DNA of 64,000 nt from the NCBI RefSeq assembly GCF_020510425.1, contig NZ_JAHBAH010000001.1, positions 682,001-746,000 of the forward strand. Reading direction: 5' to 3'. The stretch comes from Quatrionicoccus australiensis (lineage in GTDB: Bacteria > Pseudomonadota > Gammaproteobacteria > Burkholderiales > Rhodocyclaceae). The notes under the pieces were generated by a model that was given only the letters and a program-made list of their open reading frames with translations, was not told where the DNA came from and searched no databases. The position numbers and the translations under genes were made by a program. Of the stretch, positions 34,852-43,716 are shown one piece after another (within the stretch, counting starts at the first letter, position 1; the number at the start of each line of letters is the position of its first letter).

Positions 34852-35973
34852 ATGTCCACCGTAGCCGAACCCGTCACGCTCGACCTCGAAACGCTGATTG
34901 CCCGCGACCTGGCACCGCGCGTCACCGCCATCGATCTCGAAGGTGAATACCCGGAAGCCTTCCTGCGCGCCGCCGGCCAGATCGGCGCCTTCGCCGGCGT
35001 CGTCGGCACCGAATACGGCGGCAGCGGCAAGGGCCTGGGCGACACCATCGCGCAGATGGCGAAAATCGGCGAAACCTGCCTGTCGACCGCCTTCACGCAC
35101 TGGTGCCAGACCGCCTGCGCGCGCTACATCCAGCTGTCCGACAACGCCGTGGCCAAGGCAGAATTCCTGCCCGCGCTCGCCGCCGGCCGGCAACTGGGCG
35201 GCACCGGCCTCTCCAACACCTTCAAGTCGTGCTGCGAGATCGAGCGCTTCCTGCTCACCGCCCGTCGCGTTGAGGGCGGCTACGAAATCAACGGCACGCT
35301 GCCCTGGGTTTCCAACCTCGGCGACGACCATGTCTTCGTCACCGGCTGCCCGGTCGACGGCGACGGACGCCTGCTTTTCTTCATCGTCAAATGCAACCAG
35401 GCAGGCTTCAAGCTCGTCGACGGCGCGCACTTCACCGCCCTCGAAGGCACGCGTACCCTGGCCTGCCAGTTCCGCAACGTACGCATCGACGACAGCCGCG
35501 TCCTCGCCCATCCCGAGCACGCCGCGACCTATCTGCAACGCATCCAGCCCGGCATGATCCTCGCGCAGCTCGGCATGGGCCTCGGCCTGATCCGCGACTG
35601 CATCGCGCTGATCGAGCGCGCCGGCCGCACCCACCAGCACATCAACTGCTTCGAGGACGACCAGGTTGAGGAACTACAAGCCGCCCTGAGCGGCGCCGAA
35701 GCCGAAACCTTCCGCCTCGCCGCCCAACTCGACGCCGGCCCGGCCCCGGAAACCCTGCCCGGCCTGCTCACCGAAGTGCTGCGCCTGCGCCTGGCCGGCG
35801 GCGAACTCTCGCTGCGCGCCGCCAACGCCGCCATGCTGCATCAAGGCGCGCGCGGCTACCTGCGCACGGCCGCGCCACAACGGCGCCTGCGCGAGGCCTA
35901 CTTCGTCGCCATCGTGACGCCATCGCTGAAGCATCTGCGGCGGGAGATTGCGCGGCGGGAGGGGAAGTTGTAA
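34852..35973 (+). CDS. Acyl-CoA dehydrogenase-like flavoprotein (possible SfnB/DszC-type)
   Basis: A 373-residue protein of the acyl-CoA dehydrogenase fold, with an N-terminal helical domain, a middle beta domain (LPWVSNLGDDHVFVTGC) and a C-terminal helical bundle. The N-terminus is short and the usual catalytic glutamate position cannot be assigned with confidence. Members of this fold next to SsuABC-like transporters often act as FMNH2- or FADH2-dependent monooxygenases in sulfur scavenging (SfnB, DszC). It follows the permease by 22 bases and is closed by a terminator, so it completes the cluster. A true acyl-CoA dehydrogenase is the alternative. Confidence 0.82.
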   Translation: MSTVAEPVTLDLETLIARDLAPRVTAIDLEGEYPEAFLRAAGQIGAFAGVVGTEYGGSGKGLGDTIAQMAKIGETCLSTAFTHWCQTACARYIQLSDNAVAKAEFLPALAAGRQLGGTGLSNTFKSCCEIERFLLTARRVEGGYEINGTLPWVSNLGDDHVFVTGCPVDGDGRLLFFIVKCNQAGFKLVDGAHFTALEGTRTLACQFRNVRIDDSRVLAHPEHAATYLQRIQPGMILAQLGMGLGLIRDCIALIERAGRTHQHINCFEDDQVEELQAALSGAEAETFRLAAQLDAGPAPETLPGLLTEVLRLRLAGGELSLRAANAAMLHQGARGYLRTAAPQRRLREAYFVAIVTPSLKHLRREIARREGKL

Positions 35974-35996
35974 CGGGGATACCGGAAATAGTTGCG

Positions 35997-36024
35997 AAAA
36001 AGCCGGGGTGACCCGGCATTTTTT
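35997..36024 (+). terminator. Terminator after the ABC/flavoprotein cluster
   Basis: Stem GCCGGG / CCCGGC with loop GTGA, preceded by five A and followed by ATTTTTT. It marks the left boundary of the AT-rich region that follows. Confidence 0.88.
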
Positions 36025-36128
36025 GACGTTAATTTTGTAAGGAAAACTTCGAGCCTAATCGACTCAAACCACAAGGAGAAGATGCGTTTAGAATAGTGCA
36101 TTCACCATAAAAACAGAGACCTACCCAA

Positions 36129-37412
36129 ATGTTGTTCGCTGACTTAAATAACGAAAATTCCTTAATTAAATCAAAGGAGCAACTAGTAGATATGGATCAA
36201 AGAGAGGATAGACAAGTCAGTCAATATCTTGAGTACATCCAAAAACTACACGAACGAATTTCGGAGCGAGAACAACGCACTGGCATTACCAGATGGGCCC
36301 TTTTGGGTGGGGTCGCGTACATCGCATGGCAGTCTGTGCCAATGTTTGCAAAATTAAAAGAAGCCGCAGAACCGAGCTGGACATACTTATGGCTTAATTG
36401 CTCTTACTTAACAACGCTCTCATTTTTTGTGTTTTTTCTTTACCAAAGCCTTGGTATTAGCCGACATGTTTCACCTTATAGCTTCCGACAAACAAATGCT
36501 ACAGCAAGAGCGGGGAAAAAATTATCGCTTCTAATTATTTTTGTATCTTTCTTTCCTGCAGCATTTTTATCTTTTCAGGCATGGTTGAACATACCAGAAT
36601 TATCTGATTTAAATTATCGATTTTTAAGTTCCGTATCTATATTTTTGTTGTTTGTCGGAACAACAACATCTGGAGCAGTAATATATATCGATAAATATGT
36701 TAAGAAAAATGGATTTTGGCCACCTTTTGTATTAATTCCAGCTGGCAATTCGGTTTTTTCCATTCAGTTATTTATATGTGCAACGTTCATTTGCATGACG
36801 ATTTACTATTTTTTAACAGGCCTACGTTATATACCTGCGACAATTTTCGAGCCGGTTTTGCTTCTAAGTGGCTCAATTGCGTTAATCCCACCCTGTTTAG
36901 AGGTTATTCTTTCGGGCATCCATAGACAAGAACGACTGAGCGTTCTTGAAATATTGGAACGGGACATTTTGATGCATGATCTCTCTTCCGAAGAGATTAA
37001 AAATCGGCTTGAGGACGATTTAATCGGATGCGAGTTGGGAGACTGGGCGAAGCGACAAGTCGAGCAAGTACGCTCGGCAAACACGTTGGTAATAGAAAAC
37101 TGCAAAGATGTAAAAAACATAATAAAACAAATAATGGAATTAGACCCATCACTAAAATTCGAGCGAGCCGGACGCATAAGCAACTGCATAAACAAAATCG
37201 ACGAGACCATTACCAAATTAAATACAAATTGGCTCCCACTACACAATTGGTTAGCAAGTTGCAAGAACCAACCATTCAAGGATCCATATATTGCAAAAGT
37301 AGTAGATAGCACATTAAATGACTTATCCCCACTAATAAATTCATCAGTTAATATGGCTCGCGAATCAATTAACCTTTTAAAGCAGCGACTTGCTGAAATA
37401 GAGAAGGAATAA
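36129..37412 (+). CDS. AT-rich orphan membrane protein, unknown function (probable horizontal acquisition)
   Basis: A 427-residue protein whose gene is strikingly AT-rich compared with all neighbours, with frequent ATA, AAA, TTA and AGA codons. It begins with a charged coiled-coil-like segment (about 10-50), then six predicted spans at roughly 54-74, 83-108, 133-154, 165-190, 209-235 and 240-262, then a soluble helical domain of about 160 residues with regularly spaced leucines and charged residues. No enzyme motif is seen. The flanks (36030-36128 and 37413-37560) are AT-rich too, but no integrase, att site or IS end is visible. I do not recognise the family. Defence or surface roles are conceivable but not supported. 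Confidence 0.75.
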   Translation: MLFADLNNENSLIKSKEQLVDMDQREDRQVSQYLEYIQKLHERISEREQRTGITRWALLGGVAYIAWQSVPMFAKLKEAAEPSWTYLWLNCSYLTTLSFFVFFLYQSLGISRHVSPYSFRQTNATARAGKKLSLLIIFVSFFPAAFLSFQAWLNIPELSDLNYRFLSSVSIFLLFVGTTTSGAVIYIDKYVKKNGFWPPFVLIPAGNSVFSIQLFICATFICMTIYYFLTGLRYIPATIFEPVLLLSGSIALIPPCLEVILSGIHRQERLSVLEILERDILMHDLSSEEIKNRLEDDLIGCELGDWAKRQVEQVRSANTLVIENCKDVKNIIKQIMELDPSLKFERAGRISNCINKIDETITKLNTNWLPLHNWLASCKNQPFKDPYIAKVVDSTLNDLSPLINSSVNMARESINLLKQRLAEIEKE

Positions 37413-37655
37413 CTCCTGCGCAGTGAGTACGTTTAATTAAGCACAACAAGCGCAAAAATTTTAATTTACCAATCGGTTTTTAATGAAATTAAATTTCAAT
37501 TACCACCACAAAATAAATATCGGCAAGTGTGTTTTCGCGGAATTCAACAAATACGCAATTTCTTAGTCCCTCTATCGCCCATCCCCGGCCAGCCCATCCC
37601 CCAAGATGGCGCCAACCGGGGCTTTCATTTTTGCCTATATTCAGCCGTCGACCGT
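37413..37655. other. AT-rich to GC-rich transition, no gene
   Basis: The first 150 bases continue the AT-rich composition of the upstream orphan gene; after about 37565 the sequence returns to the base composition of the host. A GTCGAC hexamer lies at 37647-37652 just beyond the end of metI. No tRNA or direct repeat that could mark an integration site was seen. Confidence 0.5.
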
Positions 37656-38363
37656 TCAGATGTCCTTCTTGTCCGAACGCACCGCCAGCCAGTCGCCGAG
37701 CACCTGCATCACCTGGACCAGGATGACCAGGGCGATGACGGTGACGACCATCACGTCGGTCTGGTAGCGGTAGTAACCAAAGCGGATGGCGAGGTCGCCG
37801 ACCCCGCCGCCGCCGACGATGCCGGCCATCGCGGAGTAGCCGACCAGGCTGATCAGAGTGACGGTCAGGCCGCGCAGGAAGCCGGGTAGCGCTTCGGGGA
37901 AGAGGACGGTGGCGATGATGCGCAGCGGGCTGGTGCCGAAGGCTTCGGCGGCTTCGATGATGCCGGAATCAACCTCGCACAGCGAGGCTTCGACGAGGCG
38001 GGCGTAGAAGGCGATGGCGGCGACCGAGAGCGGCACGGCGGCAGCAGTCGGGCCGATCGTTGTACCGAGCACCCATTGTGTCAGCGGCAGGAGCAGCACG
38101 AGCAGGATGACGAAGGGAATCGAGCGCAGCACATTGACCAGGAAGTTGCCGGTGACGTTGGCCAGGCGGTTGCGCCAGAACAGCTTGCGGCTGGTGACGT
38201 GGAGCAGGAAGCCGAGCGGCAGGCCGCCGAGGACGGCAAACAGGCTGGAGATGCTGACCATGATGAAGGTTTCGCCGAAGGCGTGCGCCAGGTCGGCGGA
38301 AAGCTCAAGTATCTGTTTGGCCAGTTCCGGCGAGAAGTGGCCGGTAATCCATTGTTCGATCAT
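37656..38363 (-). CDS. metI: Methionine ABC transporter permease
   Basis: A 235-residue permease with five spans and the typical EAA loop EAAEAFGTSPLRIIATVLFPEALPG. The family segments RSIPFVILLVLLLPLTQWV and SAMAGIVGGGGVGDLAIRFGY are intact. Its ATG overlaps the end of metN by four bases, so the two are translationally coupled. With MetN and MetQ it forms the high-affinity methionine importer. Confidence 0.96.
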   Translation of the reverse strand: MIEQWITGHFSPELAKQILELSADLAHAFGETFIMVSISSLFAVLGGLPLGFLLHVTSRKLFWRNRLANVTGNFLVNVLRSIPFVILLVLLLPLTQWVLGTTIGPTAAAVPLSVAAIAFYARLVEASLCEVDSGIIEAAEAFGTSPLRIIATVLFPEALPGFLRGLTVTLISLVGYSAMAGIVGGGGVGDLAIRFGYYRYQTDVMVVTVIALVILVQVMQVLGDWLAVRSDKKDI

Positions 38364-39394
38364 GACAGCACCTCGACTTGCGATGCGTGGTTGGAAATGA
38401 AGGCGATGGCGTCGGCCAGGCGTGTGGCGAAGGGTTCGGCGCGGCCGGCCGCCTGCGGCGTGTCGTTGAGGCGGACGATGAGGATGCCGACGGCGCGGTG
38501 GCCGATGTATTCGATCTTGCCGTGCAGCAGGTTCACCGCAACGCCGTATTCGATGGCGGCGGCCGAGAGCACGCCGTCTTCGGCCTGGTCGCCGAGGAAG
38601 AGCAGCTTTAGCAGCGTTCCGTCCTGCTCGTCGGTGAGATGCGCCGGCAGGTCGAGGTTGAAGGTGTGTTCGACCAGCTGGCGCGTGAACGGCTGCTGCG
38701 GCGTCGCAAAGATGTCGTAGGCCTCGCCCTGCTCGATGACCTTGCCGCCTTCCATGACGGCAACGCGCGTGCAGATCTTCTTGATCACCGCCATTTCGTG
38801 CGAGATGAGCACGATGGTGATGCCCAGGCGTTGGTTGATCTCGCGCAGCAGTTCAAGGATCGCGGCCGAGGTTTCGAGGTCGAGGGCCGAGGTCGGCTCG
38901 TCGCAGAGCAATACTTCCGGGTGGTTGGCGACGGCGCGGGCGATGCCGACGCGCTGCTTCTGGCCGCCGGAGAGCTGCGCCGGATAGGCCTGCGCCTTGT
39001 CCTCGAGGCCGACCAGCCGCAGGATCTCGGGCACGCGCTGGTCGATCTCGGCCTGGCTCTTGCCGGCAACGCGCAGCGCGTAGGCGGCGTTGTCGTACAC
39101 GGTGCGGGTGTGCATCAGGTTGAAGTGCTGGAAGATCATGCCGATCTTGTGGCGCTCCTTGCGCAGCGCACCGCCGCGCAGATCGGTGATGTCGCGGCCG
39201 TTGATGACGACGCGGCCGGCGCGCGGGCGTTCGAGCAGGTTGATGACGCGTAGCAGCGTGCTCTTGCCGGCGCCACTGGCGCCGACGATGCCGAAGACTT
39301 CGCCGGGCGAAATGCTCAGCGAAACGTCGTCGACCGCCTGGACGCGCTGGCCGCGCACGGCGAAATCGACCTGGATGTTCTGTAACTGGATCAT
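38360..39394 (-). CDS. metN: Methionine ABC transporter ATP-binding protein
   Basis: A 344-residue ATPase with Walker A GASGAGKST, signature LSGGQKQRVGIARA, Walker B VLLCDEPTSALD and the switch histidine in LISHEMAVIKKIC. The C-terminal third is a NIL domain, the allosteric methionine-binding module of MetN. It is downstream of metQ and separated from it by a hairpin that may reduce read-through. The length is normal. Confidence 0.97.
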   Translation of the reverse strand: MIQLQNIQVDFAVRGQRVQAVDDVSLSISPGEVFGIVGASGAGKSTLLRVINLLERPRAGRVVINGRDITDLRGGALRKERHKIGMIFQHFNLMHTRTVYDNAAYALRVAGKSQAEIDQRVPEILRLVGLEDKAQAYPAQLSGGQKQRVGIARAVANHPEVLLCDEPTSALDLETSAAILELLREINQRLGITIVLISHEMAVIKKICTRVAVMEGGKVIEQGEAYDIFATPQQPFTRQLVEHTFNLDLPAHLTDEQDGTLLKLLFLGDQAEDGVLSAAAIEYGVAVNLLHGKIEYIGHRAVGILIVRLNDTPQAAGRAEPFATRLADAIAFISNHASQVEVLS

Positions 39395-39421
39395 GGTGCA
39401 AAAACCTCGGGCATGAATGAA

Positions 39422-39446
39422 AAAAGGCCGGGCGGGCCGGCCTTTT
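39422..39446 (-). terminator. Terminator or attenuator between metQ and metN
   Basis: Stem AAAAGGCCGG / CCGGCCTTTT with a five-base loop, followed on the minus strand by six T. It lies between the metQ stop (39468) and the metN start (39394), so it probably makes metQ mRNA more abundant than metNI mRNA, which fits the need for excess binding protein. Confidence 0.8.
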
Positions 39447-39467
39447 CCGGGCGCAGGCAGCGTCTGA

Positions 39468-40361
39468 TTACTTGCGGGTCTTGCCCTTGGCCGAGGCAGC
39501 GGCTGCGGCCTGGGCGCGGGCTTTTTCCTTGAGCCATTCCGGCTTCTGGAATTCCTTGAAGATGTGCTTCGGATCGTCGATGGCGGCGAGGAACTCGGGC
39601 GACTCGATGACCTGCTTGATGTCCTGAACGAAAGGCTTGTTCAGGTCGTCGGTCTTCACGGCCACCAGGTTCTTGATGTTCTCGTCGAGCTCTTCGAGCT
39701 TCAGGGCAGACGACAGGCTGAGACCGGCGGCGATGGCGAAGTTGCCATTGACCACGGCGGCCGTCGCGCTATCCAGCGTGCGCGGCAGCTGAGCGGCTTC
39801 GAGCGGCTTGAAGACGAGGCCGAGCGGGTTCTGCTCGATGTCCTTCTCGGAGGCGGTCAGCGGATCGATGTCCTTCTTGAAGGTGATGATGCCGAGCTTG
39901 CCGAGGAAACGCAGGGCGCGCGCCAGGTTGGTCGGGTCGTTGGCCAGCGTGACGATATCGCCCTTCTTCAGCTGGTCGACCGACTTGATCTTGCTCGAGT
40001 ACAGGCCGAGGCCGGCGGTCGGCACGTTGATCACGGGCGACAGCTTGAGGCCCTTGTCGGCCGAGAACTTGTCGAGGTAGAGGCGGTGCTGGAACAGGTT
40101 GGCGTCGATGCTGCCGTTGGCCAGTGCCAGGTTGGGCTGCACGTAGTCGCTGAATTCCTTGTAGACGATCTTGTAGCCCTTCTTTTCCAGGCCGGGCTGG
40201 ACGGCGACCTTGAGCAGATCACCGTAGGGGCCCGGCGCGACGCCGAAAACGATGGTCTTGGGCGTGATCTGGGCCAGGGCGCTGCCGGCAACGGCGGTGG
40301 CGGCGAGGAACAAGGTGGTACGCAGGGACTTGCGGATGAAGGACTGGAAAGGGGTACGCAT
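39468..40361 (-). CDS. metQ: Methionine ABC transporter substrate-binding protein
   Basis: A 297-residue NlpA-family binding protein started at MRTPFQSFIRKS; a longer upstream reading has no signal-peptide logic. The signal peptide ends near GSALA. No lipobox cysteine is seen, so unlike E. coli MetQ it may be a free periplasmic protein. The family sequence KIVYKEFSDYVQPNLALANGSIDANLFQHRLYLD is partly visible in the region 75-110. The C-terminus is a lysine/alanine-rich tail (AAAAASAKGKTRK). Confidence 0.94.
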   Translation of the reverse strand: MRTPFQSFIRKSLRTTLFLAATAVAGSALAQITPKTIVFGVAPGPYGDLLKVAVQPGLEKKGYKIVYKEFSDYVQPNLALANGSIDANLFQHRLYLDKFSADKGLKLSPVINVPTAGLGLYSSKIKSVDQLKKGDIVTLANDPTNLARALRFLGKLGIITFKKDIDPLTASEKDIEQNPLGLVFKPLEAAQLPRTLDSATAAVVNGNFAIAAGLSLSSALKLEELDENIKNLVAVKTDDLNKPFVQDIKQVIESPEFLAAIDDPKHIFKEFQKPEWLKEKARAQAAAAASAKGKTRK

Positions 40362-40486
40362 AAAACCTCCGAATGAGAAAACGAGGCCCATGCTACGGAA
40401 GCGGCAAAGGGAAAAAAACGAAGAAAAACGTCTTTGCTTATACGGGAAGCGCGCAGGTCGCATTGACTGCCCTACCCCCAAGGCGG

Positions 40487-40499
40487 GCTATAAGCACAT
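40487..40499. promoter_or_regulatory. Promoter-like 13-mer, copy 1
   Basis: GCTATAAGCACAT, identical to 41743-41755. It lies 74 bases before the ATG of the hydrolase gene at 40574, and a TTGACT lies upstream at about 40464. A -10 region is the simplest reading. Confidence 0.35.
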
Positions 40500-40573
40500 G
40501 CAAAAATAGTCTTTCCCGCGAGCCGGCGGCGCCCGGAGAATCGGCGAATAAATCATTCACGGATGGAAAAACC

Positions 40574-41089
40574 ATGGCCAAGATCCTGATCGTGCCCGGT
40601 CTGCGCAACAGCGGGCCGGCGCACTGGCAAAGCTGGTTCGAGGAGCAACTGCCGGACACCCATCGCGTCGAGCAGGCCGACTGGGAGCGTACCTGTCTTT
40701 CCGACTGGGCGAACCGCGTGCGCCAGGATATCGACGCGATCGGCGAGCCGGTCTGGATCGTCGCCCACAGCTTTGGCTGCCTCGCCTCGGTGACGGCCGG
40801 TTTCGAGCGCGCCGGCCAGATTCTCGGCGCCCTGCTCGTCGCGCCGGCCGACCCGAACCGCTTTGGCGAACCGGTGGCGCTGCTCGAAGAGAAACTCGCC
40901 TTTCCCAGCCTGGTCGTGGCAAGCAGCAACGATCCATGGGTCAAGGGCGATGTCGCGCAATACTGGGCCGGCCAGTGGGGCAGCGATTACCGCAACATCG
41001 GCGCCGCCGGCCATATCAATGTCGATTCCGGGCATGGGCCGTGGCCGCAGGGGCTGGAGTTCTTCGCCCAATTGCGCGCTGCCGCCTGA
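40574..41089 (+). CDS. RBBP9/YdeN-family serine hydrolase
   Basis: A 171-residue small alpha/beta hydrolase. The nucleophile is in VAHSFGCLA (HSFGC), the acid is likely the aspartate in SSNDPW, and the histidine is in AAGHINVDSGHG. This is the RBBP9/YdeN pattern. Substrate unknown. It is transcribed divergently from metQ across a 212-base gap and followed by the ArsR gene on the same strand. Confidence 0.9.
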   Translation: MAKILIVPGLRNSGPAHWQSWFEEQLPDTHRVEQADWERTCLSDWANRVRQDIDAIGEPVWIVAHSFGCLASVTAGFERAGQILGALLVAPADPNRFGEPVALLEEKLAFPSLVVASSNDPWVKGDVAQYWAGQWGSDYRNIGAAGHINVDSGHGPWPQGLEFFAQLRAAA

Positions 41090-41283
41090 CTTATGCTTTT
41101 GTACGATAAACATCTAACGAATCATTCTTTTTGAATATGAAAAGCCTGCCTACACTGGCAGGCATTCATTATTCGCGAGCTGCAAATTGCGCCTTTTTTA
41201 CTGGTCGACCGCTACAGCACCTGGTGCCATCAGTCAGGCGGTCGACGTGGTATTTGGGCCCGTTTTTGCCGCCAAGGTCAGAC

Positions 41284-41607
41284 ATGGCTGAGTCAAAACC
41301 CATTACCAGGCTGATCCGCAGCGACCAGATCGAACCGGTTGCCAGCCGCTTCAAGGCGATCGCTCATCCGCTGCGCCTCGCCATCGTCTGCCTGCTCGGG
41401 CCGGGTGAGCGCACCGTGACCGAGATCTGCCAGGAGCTGGGCACCACCCAGCCCAATATTTCGCAGCACCTCAACCTGCTCCACAACCAGGATCTGCTCC
41501 GGTCGCGCAAGGAAGGCAATCGCGTGTACTACGCCATCGCCGACCAGCGCCTGAGCGAAATCATCGGCATGCTGCAGCAGATCTACTGCCCGGAAGACAA
41601 CGCCTGA
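41284..41607 (+). CDS. ArsR-family repressor with SqrR/BigR-like cysteines
   Basis: A 107-residue winged-helix protein started at MAESKPITR. The recognition region TTQPNISQHLNLLHNQDLL is typical. It lacks the usual ELCVCDL metal box. Cysteines are C36 (IVCLL), C49 (EICQEL) and C102 (IYCPED). The spacing and local context of C36 and C102 (66 residues apart, in helices 2 and 5) match the pair that senses persulfides in SqrR and BigR, so it may report sulfane sulfur. Two GTCGAC hexamers lie in its upstream region (41204 and 41241). The targets are unknown; fccAB is one candidate. Confidence 0.82.
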   Translation: MAESKPITRLIRSDQIEPVASRFKAIAHPLRLAIVCLLGPGERTVTEICQELGTTQPNISQHLNLLHNQDLLRSRKEGNRVYYAIADQRLSEIIGMLQQIYCPEDNA

Positions 41608-41742
41608 TTTTTGGGCGGAGCAGGCAAAACCCTGCTGCGACAAGCGCTTGGCCAGGCTGCCAAGTGTCTTCCCCCAGACTTATCCACAGAAATTGGGGAT
41701 GAATTCCCGTTTCCGTCCGCCCCAGGACAACCCCTGCGGTTT

Positions 41743-41755
41743 GCTATAAGCACAT
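41743..41755 (+). promoter_or_regulatory. Promoter-like 13-mer, copy 2
   Basis: GCTATAAGCACAT, 69 bases before the ATG of the CoA-ligase gene at 41825, and identical to the copy at 40487-40499 at a similar distance from another start. Probably the -10 region of this promoter. Confidence 0.35.
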
Positions 41756-41824
41756 AAGAATCGCGTCGTTCCCCGGGCGGGAGCGGCGCAGGAAAATGCG
41801 GGCAAACATAACGGGAACAGCCCC

Positions 41825-43171
41825 ATGACCAAACCAGCCAACACCGCCATCGACCGCCCCTACTGGGACGAAAAACTGGAAACCCAATCGCGCGCCGACT
41901 GGGATGCCCTCAAGCTCGACCTGCTGCAAAAGCACCTGCAGCACGCCTACGCCAACTCGCCGTATTACAAGGCCAGCTTCGACGCAGCCGGCGTGCATCC
42001 GGACGACGTCAAGTCGCTGACCGACATCCGGCGCTTCCCGTTCATCGAGAAGAAGGTACTGCGCGAACGCCAGGAAGCCCTGCCGCCCTTCGGCGATCTG
42101 GTCGCCGTGCCCGAACGCGATATCGTCTATATTTCGGCCTCCAGCGGCTCGACCGGCGTGCCGACCGCCTCGCCGTTCACGGCCCAGGACTTCGAAGACT
42201 GGATGGACTACGAAGCCCGCCAGTTCTGGTCATCCGGCCTGCGCCCGGACGACCGCTACTGCCATTCGCTGAATTTCTCCCTTTTTGTCGGTGGACCGTG
42301 CGTGCTTGGCGCCCAGAAGCTCGGCGCGCTGTCCATCCACGCCGGCACCGTGCCGTCGGAACGCCTGCTCGCGATTGCCAAACAGTTCCAGGCCACCGCC
42401 ATCTGGACGACGCCCTCCTACGCCTGGTATCTCGGCGAGACGGCGATCAAGGAAGGCATCGATCCAAAGAAGGACCTGGCGATCAAGCGCATCTTCGTTG
42501 CCGGCGAACCCGGCGGTTCGATCCCGGAAACCCGCCAGCGCATCGAAGCGCTGTGGGGCGCCAAGGTCTATGACTATTACGGCCTGTCCGACATCTTCGG
42601 CTCCTGCGCCGGCATGTGCGAAGAGCAGCACGGCCTGCACTGGGCCGAGGACCACATTCTGGTCGAAGTGCTCGATCCGGAAACCCAGGAGCCGGTCGCC
42701 GAAGGCGAACGCGGCGAACTGGTGCTGACCACGCTGAAGAAATCGGCGCGACCGATGATCCGCTTCCGCACCGGCGACATCGTCTCCTTCACCAACGAAG
42801 CCTGCACCTGCGGCCGCACCTCGCAGCGCATGCTCGGCACGCACGGTCGCCTCGACGACATGCTGATCATCAAGGGCGTGAACATCTTCCCCAGCGACAT
42901 CGAAGCCATCGCCCGCAAGGACCACGACCTGAGCGGCGAATACAAGCTGATCGTCGAACGCGACAACCATCTCGACATCCTGACCGTCGAAATCGAACGC
43001 GCAGCGGTAGACCCATCAAAAGACGCCGAATTGGCCAGCCGCTTCGCCGGCCACCTCAAGTCGATCACCGGCGTCAGCGCCCGCATCGTCATCCTGCCGC
43101 CCGACACCTTGCCGCGTGCCACGCACAAGGCAAAACGGGTCGAAGACAGACGCCAGCACGTCTGGAGCTGA
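41825..43171 (+). CDS. Phenylacetate-CoA ligase-like enzyme
   Basis: A 448-residue member of the PaaK branch of adenylate-forming enzymes. The P-loop-like motif is SASSGSTGVPT, YDYYGLSDIFGSC matches the A5 region, and RFRTGDIV and MLIIKGVNIFPSDIE are the later core motifs. It should activate an aromatic or related acid to its CoA thioester in the cytoplasm. No paa or benzoate pathway genes lie nearby, so the substrate cannot be deduced. It is a single-gene unit with a terminator. Confidence 0.92.
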   Translation: MTKPANTAIDRPYWDEKLETQSRADWDALKLDLLQKHLQHAYANSPYYKASFDAAGVHPDDVKSLTDIRRFPFIEKKVLRERQEALPPFGDLVAVPERDIVYISASSGSTGVPTASPFTAQDFEDWMDYEARQFWSSGLRPDDRYCHSLNFSLFVGGPCVLGAQKLGALSIHAGTVPSERLLAIAKQFQATAIWTTPSYAWYLGETAIKEGIDPKKDLAIKRIFVAGEPGGSIPETRQRIEALWGAKVYDYYGLSDIFGSCAGMCEEQHGLHWAEDHILVEVLDPETQEPVAEGERGELVLTTLKKSARPMIRFRTGDIVSFTNEACTCGRTSQRMLGTHGRLDDMLIIKGVNIFPSDIEAIARKDHDLSGEYKLIVERDNHLDILTVEIERAAVDPSKDAELASRFAGHLKSITGVSARIVILPPDTLPRATHKAKRVEDRRQHVWS

Positions 43172-43177
43172 GAAAGG

Positions 43178-43204
43178 AAAAGCCCGGCTTGGCCGGGCTT
43201 TTTG
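43178..43204 (+). terminator. Terminator after the CoA-ligase gene
   Basis: Stem AAAAGCCCGGC / GCCGGGCTTTT with a very short loop and a T run. It stands between the CoA-ligase gene and the convergent kinase remnant. Confidence 0.92.
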
Positions 43205-43288
43205 TTGAATGTCGGGCGGCTAGGTGCCCACAGAGGACGGTCGATCAGTCAGATGTTCGACGGCAGGTAACCAAGGACGAGCCGCCGT

Positions 43289-43716
43289 TCAGTTACCACG
43301 CTTCTCCAACCACGCCAGCAAAGTCTCGTACAGCTTGTCCGGATCGACCGGCTTGGCGATGTGATCGTTCATGCCGGCATCAAGACAGACCTGGCGATTT
43401 TCCTCAAAGGCATTGGCGGTTATCGCCAGAATTGGTGTTTGCGCGTAAGCGGGGAGCGCCCGGATCGCCAAGGTTGATTCGACGCCGTTCAAATGAGGCA
43501 ACTGCATGTCCATCAAGATCAGGGCGCAGGTATTTTATTTCGTCAATTCAATGGCTTGTGGCCCATCCTCCGCCAGATCAACCAGAAGGCCGGCGTCTTC
43601 AAGCAGGACACGCGAAACCTCCTGATTTATCGGCTCGGCTTCGGCGACCAGGATGCGGGTGCCGGCGTATAGGCCAAGCCGGCGTTCAGCCGCAGTCTTT
43701 TCGTTAATAGTCAGCG
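43289..43716 (-). pseudogene. Decayed C-terminal receiver domain of the hybrid kinase
   Basis: Downstream of the kinase stop codon, the minus strand still encodes a receiver domain in another frame: TRILVAEAEPINQEVSRVLL, then LAEDGPQAIELTK, a TAA stop, then NTCALILMDMQLPHLNGVES through to ITANAFEEN and KPVDPDK. Two lesions separate it from the kinase: a frameshift at about 43716 (the kinase ends KAMDASRQR) and the TAA at about 43537, which differs by one base from CAA. The first acidic-pocket aspartate is also changed (AEAEP where AEDEP is usual). The phospho-acceptor aspartate and the lysine remain. The ATG at 43516 could still give a 75-residue fragment. Confidence 0.85.

Noticed and set aside
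36129..37412. Insertion sequence or prophage fragment
   Set aside because: No transposase, integrase, terminal inverted repeats or phage-type proteins were seen; only the base composition suggests transfer.
43289..43516. Stand-alone 75-residue response regulator gene
   Set aside because: It lacks the first half of the receiver, and the missing half is found directly upstream in frame except for a TAA, so it is a fragment of the kinase.
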